The notes under the pieces were generated by a model. It ran no database searches. It was not told the DNA's origin and was given only the letters and a program-made list of their open reading frames with translations. From Plazaster borealis (taxonomy: Eukaryota > Echinodermata > Asteroidea > Forcipulatida > Labidiasteridae): a stretch of DNA of 64,000 bases. The stretch is taken from positions 23,731,376 through 23,795,375 of the forward strand of contig CM037461.1 in assembly GCA_021014325.1 (NCBI GenBank), read 5' to 3'. Below, one piece after another: positions 34,831-45,988 of this stretch. Position numbers and translations under genes: made by a program. Every line of letters starts with the position of its first letter. The first letter of the stretch is position 1.

Positions 34831-35198
34831 ATTCTCACATTTTAACCACTCACCGAAACAGCTGTCTCTGCCACATTGTATAAAAAAATATTTCTGGGTG
34901 TCTGTGCATCAGACCAATCCACATTGTTTGAGGCAGTTTCGTTTTTAAAACGGCAGCATCTGCCGCGACTATTATTATGGAAATCACCTGTCCATATTCC
35001 CATCGTTTGCTCCTCATTTCAACTCGTCCCCTACGGTTTTTTTTCACTGCGTTGGTTTGGTTATCAGGACTGGTATCTCACCATTGACCAAAATCCTTGG
35101 GGTTTTGTATTATTTTATTTTATTCAATGCTGTAGCTTTTACTCAATGATGATGGTTTGGATTATTTATTAAAGTTAGATTTTAAATTGAAATGACCA

Positions 35199-35385
35199 GG
35201 GCTCAATTTCATAGAGCTGCTTAAGCACAAAAAGATGCTAAGCACAACAAAATTATGCTTACCAGAATAAGGTTACCAGCGTAACTAGCATGGCACATGT
35301 ACCATTTGTGACTGGTATCCTGCTTAGAATTTACTAAAATCTTAGATTTGTGTTCTTGAGCTGCTCTCATAACTTAGTCCTTGCA
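35199..35385. mobile_element. GGGCCCAATTTCATAG-family element, degraded right end
   Basis: The left end GGGCTCAATTTCATAGAGCT with GCTTAAGCACAAAAAG is clear. The middle matches the element at 650 (ATAAGGTTACCAGC, GACTGGTATCCTGCTTAG). The right end is eroded to GAGCTGCTCTCATAAC. Confidence 0.6.
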
Positions 35386-35562
35386 AAAACGCAACAACTT
35401 AAAATTAAGAAGAAGAAAAAACACCCGGGTGATCACAACCTATGCCAAGACAAGATTTTTAAAACAAGGCTACATTTAAAGTGCATGCATCCTCTGTAAA
35501 TGTTTTCAGTATCTGGTTCTCACATCAACAATTATTTGAAAAAGGGTCATATTTGAAGTACT

Positions 35563-35804
35563 GGGCCCAATTTCATAGAGCTGCTAAGCACAACAATTTG
35601 CTTAGCATGAAATTTCTTCCGTGATAAAAACAGGATTACCAACCAAATTTCCACGTGATTTTCAGGATAAGCAAACAACAGCTGAATATTAGTAACAAGC
35701 AATATGCAACACATGGAAATTTGGTTGGTAATCCTGTTTTTATCAAGGAAGAAATTTCATGCTAAGCAAATTGTTGTGCTTAGCAGCTCTATGAAATTGG
35801 GCCC
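35563..35804. mobile_element. Long foldback, 242 bp, arms about 95 bp
   Basis: The arms are close to perfect inverted copies. Left: GGGCCCAATTTCATAGAGCT, GCTAAGCACAACAATTTGCT, TAGCATGAAATTTCTTCC, AAACAGGATTACCAACCAAA. Right: the same read backwards, ending TATGAAATTGGGCCC. The spacer is about 55-60 bp. A transcript would form a long double-stranded RNA. The 123-codon frame running across it (35704-36075) is incidental. Confidence 0.85.
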
Positions 35805-36431
35805 CGCTCTGTCTGCAAATGTTTCTAACAATCTGGTTCTCACGACCAATGTCAAGAAAGGTGTAAAAGCTTGGTGGTTTGGTGGTAGCCACCACATATA
35901 TTTGTCTGCAAGTTTTCTTCCCTCTCAAAAGAGGTGGTTAAACTTCACATCCATGGGCAGAGATCCGTGGCCTAATCTGATTAATCCACTATATGGCTTA
36001 ACTATAATCCCCAAGGAAGATAAGATTAAGGGCAACCTGGACCTTATCCTCGTGTTCCGGCTTATAGAGGTATAACAATAATGGGGAACGTCTTGTAAGA
36101 ATTGACGCTATCGTCATGGAATGGCTTAAGGCTGGATTTCACGGTCAGGAAGGCGGAAACAAAAAAAGTGGAATATCAATAACTTAAAGGGATATAAAAT
36201 CGTTGATTTTTGTTTGGAAGAGTAGTTTTATTTCCGATCCTTTAGTTTTCAATCAACACACCAACCAACCAGTAAAAATGTCTTCAAATAAGGACGTCAC
36301 GTTTTACTTTTAGCGACAACATTGAAAACCGATTTGGGGCACGTTCATCCTCATTTAGACCACGACAATCGGAAAAGGCAATGATGATTTGGGTTTCCTC
36401 AAATGCTATTTCCTCGACTTTGACAAAATTT

Positions 36432-36632
36432 CAGATGGAAATATTTCTCTGTGCAATGGTACTGGGTATTATCTTCATAATAAGTGAGCGTTCCCAATTG
36501 AACTTTGTCTTTAAAAGGAAGGTATAAAATTCTATTATCAGTCTAGAGTGAAATATTTCTCTATGGAATGGTACCAGGTGTGATCTTCATAATAAGTGAG
36601 CGTTAACAATTATAAACTTTGTCTTTTTTTTC
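36432..36632. repeat. Direct repeat, two diverged copies about 116 bp apart
   Basis: GAAATATTTCTCT, ATGGTAC, ATCTTCATAATAAGTGAGCG, then AACTTTGTCTTT occur twice in the same order. Confidence 0.65.
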
Positions 36633-37429
36633 TTTTCTTTTTTAAATTCAATATACAACAAAGAACATACCAAGCCAAAAAGAAGTTTGTCTTTTGGCAA
36701 GAAGAAGAATACCTATTCTTCAGCATTTCAGAAAAAGTAACCCACAATCTCTCTGATTTCACAAGAATTGTCATCTTACCGGTATTGTATCATAATGAGA
36801 AAGATGCACTAATGACTTCATCCTTGACCACGGGAAGTGTCCTCCGCTCCGTATAACACGAACCTCGAAGTCTGTGCGTGATTTTTCCCTGATAGTTAAA
36901 GAGAAGCCAAGAGGTCAATGTTAACTACACAGGTATCCAACAAACCTATAAGTTGTATAACCGCACAACAGGTGAAGAGGGACTGGGTTACATGTACGTG
37001 ATCTCCAACAAAGATAGTTGAGTGAAAGACACAGAGTGTACACCCTTCATTGAATATTGTGAAAAGAAAAAAGTTCACCAAAAGGCCTTATACCCTTGAT
37101 TGAGTTACAATCGGTTATCATGTTGCATTTTAACGGGCATTGTGAGATTATTTTCTTGGCTATAATTTTGTTTGAGGGAAGATAAGATGCATGAAATTTT
37201 TAATTTGTTGCCGTTTTGTCACCACTCGAGGCAATTAGACGTGGTCTTCTTCTAGAGTTATTCTTTTCTGAGACAGTGGTGCTGGAGTTGGGACTGGGTA
37301 TCAAATTCAATAATATTAACAACTTTACATGAGCAAGTTTCTTAAGAGCACACTAGTTTTTGGTATTTTTATAATTTAAAAAATGTAATATGCACAAAGG
37401 AGAAATGTATAGTCAGTGACAACATTTTA

Positions 37430-37537
37430 CATTACAAAATACAAAGTGAGACCACATCGGCACTTTTCAGAGCCAACACTCCACCCGAAAGAGATTTACA
37501 CATGGTTGTACCCGCAAGTTTACTAAAGTATTAGCTA
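37430..37537 (+). mobile_element. Dispersed family C, copy 1
   Basis: GTGAGACCACATCGGCACTT, TTCAGAGCCAACACTCC, AGAGATTTACACATGGTTGT, ACCCGCAAGTTTACTA. The same string occurs at 47125, 48470, 55520 and, reversed, at 57523 and 59820. No coding capacity was recognised; it could be a SINE or a LINE 3' end. Confidence 0.55.
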
Positions 37538-37553
37538 CTTCTTATGTTCACAC

Positions 37554-37793
37554 GTGTTGCATAGAATTGTGTGCGTTAAGATGCCTGAGAAAGGCTTCAT
37601 GCCCTTTGAAGCCTTTCTCAGATTCAAATGTTCGGGTGAAAAATTACCCCTTTCTCTAAAACTACATCACTTCAAAGTGGGTCGTTTCCAACAATGTTTT
37701 ATAATATCAACAACTCCCCAGTGCTCTTTACCATGTAAGTTTTTATGGTCGTTAATTTTTGGAGTAATTACCAAAGGTATACCCTCCCTTTAA
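37554..37793. mobile_element. TTAA-type MITE, partial copy
   Basis: GCCTGAGAAAGGCTTCATGC with its inverted partner GAAGCCTTTCTCAG, then TAATTACCAAAGGTATACCC, TCCCTTTAA match the right two thirds of the copy at 16133. The left end is missing and abuts family C. Confidence 0.65.
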
Positions 37794-37996
37794 AATATAT
37801 TATTGTGTATATGCAATGTTTGAAAGTTTTCAATAAGGAACTCCACAATCAGGATCCTTTGGTTATACCTTATTGGTGGAAAAGTGCGTTGAGGATTCAT
37901 GCATCTTCCAAGCCAGAATTGATCGTGTAATTTGAAGACGTTCGACCTTTGAACCCAATATTCTTGTCTACAAGTCGCATTTATAATCTCTTTTTA

Positions 37997-39780
37997 AAAG
38001 TAAATTTTAAAGTAAACACAAATCTCTGAAAAGCGAACTTTTCTTCTGGTCTGCTTTTTTGTTTTCACTGTGCCGCGGTCTCGTTTCAAATTCACAAATT
38101 ATAAAGTAAACACAAATCTCTGAAAAGCGAACTTTTCTTCCGGTCTGCTTTTTTGTTTCCACTGTGCCGCGGTCTCGTTTCAAATTCACAAATTATAAAG
38201 TAAACACAAATCTCTGAAAAGCGAACTTTTCTTCCGGTCTGCTTTTTTGTTTCCACTGTGCCGCGGTCTCGTTTCAAATTCACAAATTATAAAGTAAATT
38301 TTAAAGTAAACACAATTCTATGAAAAGCGAACTTTTCTTCTGGTCTGCTTTTTTGTTTTCACTGTGCCGCGGTCTCGTTTCAAATTCACAAATTATAAAG
38401 TAAACACAAATCTCTGAAAAGCGAACTTTTCTTCCGGTCTGCTTTTTTGTTTCCACTGTGCCGCGGTCTCGTTTCAAATTCACAAATTATAAAGTAAATT
38501 TTAAAGTAAACACAATTCTATGAAAAGCGAACTTTTCTTCTGGTCTGCTTTTGTTTTCACTGTGCCGCGGTCTCGTTTCAAATTCACAAATTATAAAGTA
38601 AACACAAATCTCTGAAAAGCGAACTTTTCTTCCGGTCTGCTTTTTTGTTTCCACTGTGCCGCGGTCTCGTTTCAAATTCACAAATTATAAAGTAAATTTT
38701 AAAGTAAACACAATTCTATGAAAAGCGAACTTTTCTTCTGGTCTGCTTTTTTGTTTTCACTGTGCCGCGGTCTCGTTTCAAATTCACAAATTATAAAGTA
38801 AACACAAATCTCTGAAAAGCGAACTTTTCTTCCGGTCTGCTTTTTGTTTCCACTGTGCCGCGGTCTCGTTTCAAATTCACAAATTATAAAGTAAATTTTA
38901 AAGTAAACACAATTCTATGAAAAGCGAACTTTTCTTCTGGTCTGCTTTTTTGTTTTCACTGTGCCGCGGTCTCGTTTCAAATTCACAAATTATAAAGTAA
39001 ACACAAATCTCTGAAAAGCGAACTTTTCTTCTGGTCTGCTTTTTTGTTTCCACTGTGCCGCGGTCTCGTTTCAAATTCACAAATTATAAAGTAAATTTTA
39101 AAGTAAACACAATTCTATGAAAAGCGAACTTTTCTTCTGGTCTGCTTTTGTTTTCACTGTGCCGCGGTCTCGTTTCAAATTCACAAATTATAAAGTAAAC
39201 ACAAATCTCTGAAAAGCGAACTTTTCTTCCGGTCTGCTTTTTTGTTTCCACTGTGCCGCGGTCTCGTTTCAAATTCACAAATTATAAAGTAAATTTTAAA
39301 GTAAACACAATTCTATGAAAAGCGAACTTTTCTTCTGGTCTGCTTTTTTGTTTTCACTGTGCCGCGGTCTCGTTTCAAATTCACAAATTATAAAGTAAAC
39401 ACAAATCTCTGAAAAGCGAACTTTTCTTCTGGTCTGCTTTTTTGTTTTCACTGTGCCGCGGTCTCGTTTCAAATTCACAAATTATAAAGTAAACACAAAT
39501 CTCTGAAAAGCGAACTTTTCTTCCGGTCTGCTTTTTTGTTTCCACTGTGCCGCGGTCTCGTTTCAAATTCACAAATTATAAAGTAAATTTTAAAGTAAAC
39601 ACAATTCTATGAAAAGCGAACTTTTCTTCTGGTCTGCTTTTTTGTTTTCACTGTGCCGCGGTCTCGTTTCAAATTCACAAATTATAAAGTAAACACAAAT
39701 CTCTGAAAAGCGAACTTTTCTTCTGGTCTGCTTTTTTTTGTCTTCACTGTGCCGCGATCTCGTTTCAAATTCACAAATTT
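37997..39780. repeat. Satellite with dimeric higher-order repeat (18 units)
   Basis: Eighteen units share GAAAAGCGAACTTTTCTTC, TGGTCTGCTTTTTTG, CACTGTGCCGCGGTCTCGTT, TCAAATTCACAAATTATAAA. Two types alternate. The long form, about 106 bp, has an extra AAATTTTAAAGT and reads ACACAATTCTATG. The short form, 92-94 bp, reads ACACAAATCTCTG. Unit starts at the GAAAAGCG motif include 38322, 38522, 38720, 38919, 39119 and 39317 for the long form, a 198-200-bp dimer period. GAAAAG-CGAA-CTTTTC is a small hairpin in every unit. Frames on the minus strand are repeat artefacts. Confidence 0.95.
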
Positions 39781-40690
39781 AATTACATATTTCTGTCTAT
39801 CAAAGAGAGGGGGAATCTTTTTGTAACAAAGCATCAATTGTGTTTATACTTGGCAATTATCTAGCCCCGCGTACATATCAAGGCCAGAAAATGACACTAT
39901 TATTATTATAATGTTCTTGGCGGACTCCGTCAGCTTTGTTTACATATTGACATTTGGTAGATACATAGTAAATAACGGGAACGTGCGAGGCGAGCTCGAA
40001 GAAAGAGCCTCAATGTAGATATTTGTAACGGCATGGATCACGACATGGGATGACGCCGTCTATAGTCAAGTCATTTATAAATGGCGCTCCTATTACATCA
40101 TTGTGTTGTGTTTAATTAAAAGTGACGTTGCTGCTGGGTCGGACGTTCAATCGTTCATTGTACGGCTTTCTCTTCCGTCGTCGTCAGAGGTTTTCAGTGA
40201 CATAGTAGCTTGCGTTCTGTCGATAATTAGAAGTGTTTGATAAGGTTTTATTCCCAATGCTTAATAGCGGTTAGTGATAAAATGTGATTAAATTAGACAC
40301 TTTTAGATATTAGTTTCTCAGTTTTGTTGACGAGGATTAATTACAATATTACAAGGGCTGTGAGGCGATGGTATATGAGACACGGGTTTACACGCGCAGA
40401 GGAAGTTTCTGTATGGTACAGAGTATTGAAGCACTATTGGTATATGGAAATTGGAGATGGGAATGGAAAGAAGAACGTAAAGGATTTTAGCAAGAATCTT
40501 TTGAAAACAGCGAATCAAAATATGCTGTGAATTGAAAAGATGGTGTTCGGTTTGTTGCCGTGGTTTATGACATGCACTCACTCAAGCAGGATGCAAGTTC
40601 TAAATTTGGTGTTTATCACTGACCAAGACGCCCTCTTTGTAATACCATTGGTATGTAATGATGTCTTGTGGGATATGTTCTTCAAGATTA

Positions 40691-40770
40691 CCGGTGTTAC
40701 CACAGTGTTACCACCCGGTGTTACAACGGTGTTACCACAGTGTTGCCACATAGTGTTACCACAAACCACA
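40691..40770. promoter_or_regulatory. Homotypic cluster of GTGTTACCACA units (Runx-like sites)
   Basis: GTGTTACCACA or close variants occur five times, with a final ACCACAAACCACA. ACCACA is the complement of the Runt/Runx core TGTGGT. The cluster may be a short minisatellite, a regulatory site cluster, or both. Confidence 0.35.
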
Positions 40771-41619
40771 TTCTCTTACAGTTTCACACAGCATTTAAGA
40801 CTAATCTTAATCTTATTGATGAGGAGACATCCTGAAACTGTTAAGACATGACTCCATTAAGAATTCTGTGAGGTTGAACTTCATCATGTTATACAAAACG
40901 GTTCCAATGCGATTAGAAAGTCTTGAGACCCACTTCCTACCCCTTAGGGCTTAATCTTCTAAATCCCAAGAAAGTTGCTTACAAGCTGTAAAGACTTTAC
41001 AGTCCTTCTCATCACGGAGCAAGTTGACAATAGATTGCAATTTACAAGGAGATTGTGGTAGCACCACGGGAGATGATCTTGTAGAATGTCTTGCGAATCG
41101 CTTATAAAAGGTATAACAGTATTTACAGCAATTAGAGTTAAGATCTGGAGGAACTTATCAGCTTGACATTGTCTTGGGCTATTTCTAAAAGCATTGAACA
41201 TTATGCTTGGTTTTTCCTTGACAGCCCAGTAATGATAACTGTAAGCAGGTGTGCTTACATTGTATACCATCTTGGTCATGTCCCCTGTATCCAAAAATAG
41301 TAAAGAATGTTAATATTCATTGTACAAAAAGGAACCAGACTATTTCTCCTTCAGCCTTGGTTTGGTTAGATTGATTTGAATGGGAGAAAATCAAGATGGC
41401 CGCACCATGATAGGGTCTATGGATTTCATTGTCCTTCTAACTTCTTTTGACAACTTGGCAGTGCAGATCTTAAGATGACTTACAAAAGAAAAGCAAAAAC
41501 GCAGATCCACAGACTGACAATCCTGTGTCAATGTGGATGAAAATGTATACTTTAACAACAAAGAGCTAGTCTCAATTCAATGGAATTTGAAGGTTATGAA
41601 GGATTCGATAGAGCTGACA
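40771..41619. other. Intronic sequence, nothing assigned
   Basis: A minus-strand frame of 111 codons (40959-41294) has no recognised domain. AAGATGGCCGC (YY1-like) lies at about 41393. Confidence 0.35.
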
Positions 41620-41760
41620 AAATAGTCGCAGACAGTTCATGTTTTGTGTGATCAACCATATACATGAAATAACCTGTGAAAATTTAGGCTTAATCCGTCG
41701 TATGAGTCAGGAGAAAATAGCAAAAAAAATCTGCACAATTTTCAGCATGTAAACACATTG
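41620..41760. mobile_element. Diverged MITE fragment
   Basis: CATGTTTTGTGTGATCAACC, ATGAAATAACCTGTGAAAAT, then GTCAGGAGAAAATAGC correspond to the inner left part of the copy at 34362. The ends are lost. Confidence 0.4.
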
Positions 41761-42174
41761 TCCTTGATTTTGGTTGCAACAACCTAAATCAGCTGTTGCG
41801 TTTTTTTAAGGTTTTCAGATACAGTTATATATATTCTTTATCCCCAATGCAAAATTAATATTTATTAAATTTTGTCCTTAACAACTCTGTATTAAATACC
41901 TTTTAAGTTGAGGACGAACGACCCTTAACCTTGTGGTTAAACTGTGAAGACCAACTCGTTAGGTTTAAGTTATAAAGGAACTCCTATAGCATAGCAGGTT
42001 TTTACAACATAATCTGTGAGAAAATAAATATGGGGTAGTTTACTGGTGTGAGTTTTAATCTCCAGCTTGTTATTACAATATTTATTGAACTCAAATAAAA
42101 GCTCATGGTAAAACATAAATCACCTGAAAATAAATTGGCCTAGAGTTTGATCAATTTGACAGTATTTAAGAAAC

Positions 42175-42461
42175 CAGGGGTCGATTTCACAAAACTCTTC
42201 CTATCTTAGGACTAGTCCTAGGCAATGCTAAGGACTAGTCTTAAAGGCAGTGGACACTATTGGTAATTACTTAAAATAATTATTGGCATAAAACCTTACT
42301 TTTCACAGGTTTGTTATTTTATGCATATGTTGAGATACACCAAGTGAGAAGACTGGTGTTTGACAATTACCAATAGTGTCCAGTGTCTTTAAGTCAAGAC
42401 CAGTTACTGGTCCTAACTTCAGATAAGACAACTCTTATCTCTTTGTGAAATCGGCCCCTGG
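42175..42461. mobile_element. Inverted-repeat element split by a nested MITE
   Basis: The ends CCAGGGGTCGATTTCACAAA and TTTGTGAAATCGGCCCCTGG are inverted. Inside, CTTAGGACTAGTCCTAGGCA and AAGGACTAGTC on the left match AAGACCAGTTACTGGTCCTA on the right. The TTAA-flanked element at 42241-42392 sits in the middle, so the outer element is older. Confidence 0.75.
42241..42392. mobile_element. TTAA-flanked MITE, short nested copy
   Basis: TTAAAGGCAGTGGACACTAT and the inverted CCAATAGTGTCCAGTGTCTTTAA bound a 152-bp copy. The interior is mostly deleted but keeps TTATTTTATGCATATGTTGA and GATACACCAAGTGAGAAGAC. GTC flanks the TTAA on both sides. Confidence 0.8.
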
Positions 42462-43352
42462 TCTAATTACAAACAGCGTCTCTGCGCATAAACTAAATGC
42501 AAATCAAGATGGGAGTCTACCCCCCTAACCAACAATGCGATGACATCACACGTAGAATAATTACCGTTATGGGAAACGGCGTACACCCTATATCCGTACG
42601 CTTGAATGGCGGATCCACTGAACGATACCCTAATGCGGCCCATGGCATGCGTTTAGTCACAGACAAAAAACACATGCAAACCCTACACAAACGCCAGTGC
42701 TGTAAGTAAACATTGGTAACCTCCACAGCATGGAAGTAAAAGCTTGTATCAACATGTCCACGTGCCCTGGTTCTATGCTTGTGAGCGCCCCCTCAAGATA
42801 CACCCCCCCCCCCAAAAAAAAAAAAAAGCAGGAGGGAAACACGAAATAATACAAAGGTTCTCCGGGTGTTGTATAATTTGTGGGCTAACATAGGATCCAA
42901 TACACAGAACCAAACATGATATTGGATGGGGGTGCACGTGTTGGGGAAAAAGATGCCCGTAGGGATGACGTTTTAGAGGGGAAACATTCACGGTGTTGAT
43001 GTGGAGAGATGTATATGAAGTGTTTTTAGTTTTGAGGTGATGTTGTTTGCTTGCTGTGGAGGTAATGACTTGTGCAGTGAAGAGACAAAATTAAGACATT
43101 GTAATTAGACGCGGTTGTTAAAACAGCCTTGTGAATTTGGTGTATTTTTGTGCGACGGGATAAATATAAGCGGAGATAAATAAGTATGCATTGTGTTCGC
43201 ACTATTATTAAATGATCCAAGTTTTTCAATGATAATATGTAACCATCTTTACTAAAGTCAAATTTTTTAATTTGTTCACTGTTATATTTCATCACATTTG
43301 AAAAGAAAAAAACATGGTTGATGGACCTGTTGATTTTGATTTGTTTTTCCTG

Positions 43353-43695
43353 AATAAAATATGTTATTTAACACAACAGAATTCGACATGAATTCGTACA
43401 TGAAATCACAACTGACATCAACATTTATCCAAAGTGGAATTTAGACCTTTCAAGACACTAACAAATCAATAAATAACATATACTATTTAACCCAACAATT
43501 TCGAAATGAATTCTTACTCGAAATCACGACTGACATCAACACTTATCCAAACTAGAACTTAGACCTTTCAAGACAATAACAAAATAAACAAAATATCTTA
43601 TTTCACACAACAATTTCGAAATGAATTCGTACATAAAATCACAACTGACATCAACACTTATCAAAAACTAGAATAGGGACCTTTCAAGACAACGA
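43353..43695. repeat. Three-unit tandem repeat, about 115 bp
   Basis: Units carry TTTAACACAACA, CGAAATGAATTCGTACAT, AAATCACAACTGACATCAAC, CTTATCCAAA, then GACCTTTCAAGACA. The copies are moderately diverged. Confidence 0.85.
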
Positions 43696-44064
43696 AAATC
43701 AACCCATTCTCGTCCTCCCTCTGCCTTTTTCTGTCTTTGATTCCCTAATCTCCATCCCAGAGTCGAAATGTGAAGCAACTGTCATTCCTTTTCCAATATC
43801 CTCCGCCGAGATTGGAATCTGAACTTCCTCCCAAATAAAAAGCTACAGTTCCCTTTTTTTCGCGTCGCAGCGCAACCGTTAAATTTGACCTACAAATCAA
43901 TCACACAATCACAGCATTCCTTCACCCAATACTCCGATTCGCCTAAACCAATGATCTTTCCCTTCCCAGTCCTTTGGATCTTCTTTTCACTGAAATAATG
44001 CCACCAAGGGCAAGTGAATATCGACGTGGAGGCCCTCAATCGATGAATTTACCTGTTTTGAGCT

Positions 44065-44170
44065 CGTTTATTAATAAACGGGATTGACGCAGCTGTGTTT
44101 AGCGATAAGGTCCCCCCGAGGGGGTACTGTGAGGGTGCCAATGGTCTCGACTGATAACCGAACGTGGTCC
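44065..44170. promoter_or_regulatory. Perfect 16-bp palindrome with GATA-like sites, candidate regulatory element
   Basis: CGTTTATTAATAAACG (44065-44080) is a perfect palindrome resembling HNF1- or Fox/Hox-type sites. It is followed by GCGATAAGG, the inverted run CCCCCCGAGGGGG and CTGATAACC. The clustering suggests a cis-regulatory module; this is inference. Confidence 0.25.
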
Positions 44171-44507
44171 TTGCAACTACTGGCAGCTGATGACACAACA
44201 TCAAAAATCGCGATTCCCTCTCTTGCCCTCATTTTCTTTATTTTTTAAAACCTCATCTATTTGGGTTTTTAATCATTACATAGACTGTGTGCTCACAAAG
44301 GTGACACCTCTTTCTTACACGGTAGTGGTGTTTTGTCTAAAGTTGTATACATCAGATAATTAGACGGAATTAATGAAGTCCGTTGTGAGGTTTTCATTTT
44401 AGTTTTTCATAACAAGACTTCCTTTTGTCTGAAGTGTTTTGCCGCTTTTTTTCTCAACAAAGAAATATTTAATTATATCTGGTCCTTGATTGTTTGTTCT
44501 AAAAAAG

Positions 44508-44641
44508 AAATACTCTCTAAAGTTTTAGTTTGAATTTCACTCTAATCGATTGAAACCGTTTAGTGACAATTGCAGATTATTTTGTCCCTATAGTTTCAAT
44601 CGATGAGTGAATTTCAGTCTAAAACTTTAGAAGAGTACGGT
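44508..44641. repeat. Long hairpin with about 49-bp arms and 35-bp loop
   Basis: The left arm is GAAATACTCTCTAAAGTTTT, AGTTTGAATTTCACTCTA, ATCGATTGAAAC. The right arm is the inverse: GTTTCAATCGATGAGTGAAT, TTCAGTCTAAAACTTTAGAA, GAGTACGGTA. There are only a few mismatches. It could be a small MITE or a source of hairpin RNA. Confidence 0.7.
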
Positions 44642-45164
44642 ACTTTTAATCTCTCCCTCTATGTCTTAAACAGTCAGCCTTCTTCTTGGTTCATCCTCAA
44701 GATTGTTACAAGTAAAGTGTCTTTGTTTTCGTATCTTCAAGATATCTGTCTTCATAAACATCTAAAATGAGAAACACGATCATTATAGTTTTCAAGACTT
44801 GTGTCATAACAAAGGACTTAAAATATATTTCCACATCTGAGCATCTGAAATCTCTCTTGAACACAGATACATTTCTCCGAGTTTGTATTATTTTCTTTCC
44901 TCATAAACTTCTTCACTCATTCTAGATTTACCTACTTTAAAGCATCATCCAATCACCTCCAATGGGTTTTTTTTAATACACTTATTTATTATTGTGACTT
45001 GAATAGTCACAATAACTTATTGTCCAATCCGATAATTTTTTTATTTTAGGCATTACGCTTCATTGACTTCAAATCTTTGGATAACAGTAATAATCATATC
45101 AGTTATGCAATATTTGTTTATTTATTTTTAACAATTCTTGTAATGAAATCCTGGGGTCCTCAAT

Positions 45165-45335
45165 AGCAACTAGCAATGAAGAAATTCTCAGTTTTTGGAT
45201 GTGGGAGGGAAAACCCAAAATAGGGGAAATCCATGCAATCATAGGGCCTGAAAAACCACCAATCCACATGCAAGGCTCCGGTCCGAGATATGATTCGAAC
45301 AGGGGGCAACAGAGTAAAAAGGCAAGGCAAGGAAA
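45165..45335 (-). repeat. tRNA-derived SINE, family B (minus copy)
   Basis: The minus strand reads TTCGAATCATATCTCGGACC, GGAGCCTTGCATGTGGATTG, then GGTTTTTCAGGCCCTATGAT and TTTGGGTTTTCCCTCCCACA, in the same order as the copies at 21452 and 32040. Confidence 0.55.
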
Positions 45336-45646
45336 CTGAGCCAACTTGATCCAAACCAGGCCTTGTAATCTCAGCTCTTTCTTCGTGTCTTACATCGCAC
45401 AATCTTCAATTCCTTCTCACATACGCCATCATCTTTCTTGCCTCACCTAACATTCATCAACATGTCTTTCACCATCATTCAGCATTTAAACAGATCATGG
45501 TTTTGAATTAATACAATCAAAAGGGTGTCCATTCAAATTTTCAAGTTACAAATTTACAAAATATTTGTAAAAATAATACCAACAAAGATTAATAAGAAAA
45601 TCAAAGTTGCAAGTTAAAATAAAAAGTGAACATCATAAATACTGCC

Positions 45647-45988
45647 TTAAAGGCACTGTACACGTTTGGTAATTACTCAAAATATATATTAGCATAAAAA
45701 TTGACTTGGTAACGAGCAACAGAGAGCTGTTGATAGTATAAAAGTAAAACATTGTGAGAAACGACTCCCTCTGAAGTAACGTAGTTTTTTTAGAAAGAGG
45801 TAATTTCTCACTAAAATAATAAAAGACTTCTTGCAAGAAGCCTTTTATTCCTATCTGAAAGCACACAAATTTGTACAACAAGGGTGTTTTTTCTTTCATC
45901 ATTTTCTTGTTATTTTATGCATATGTTGGGATACACCAAGTGAGAACACTGGTCTTTGACAATTTCCAAACGTGTTCAGTGCCTTTAA
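45647..45988. mobile_element. TTAA-flanked MITE, copy 8
   Basis: TTAAAGGCACTGTACACGTT and CCAAACGTGTTCAGTGCCTTTAA are the inverted ends, with the CTTCTTGCAAGAAG centre. The left part of the GATGACCAATTGAGCC segment seen in copy 1 is deleted here. Confidence 0.85.

Noticed and set aside
35704..36075. 123-codon ORF
   Set aside because: Its first third lies in the arm of the foldback element and the rest has no recognisable feature.
38007..39572. Series of minus-strand ORFs of 60-64 codons with nearly identical sequence
   Set aside because: They are readings of the 94/106-bp satellite units; the frame changes with each unit and there is no gene structure.
37997..39780. CRISPR-like array of regular repeats
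   Set aside because: The units are contiguous satellite DNA without unique spacers, and the genome is eukaryotic.
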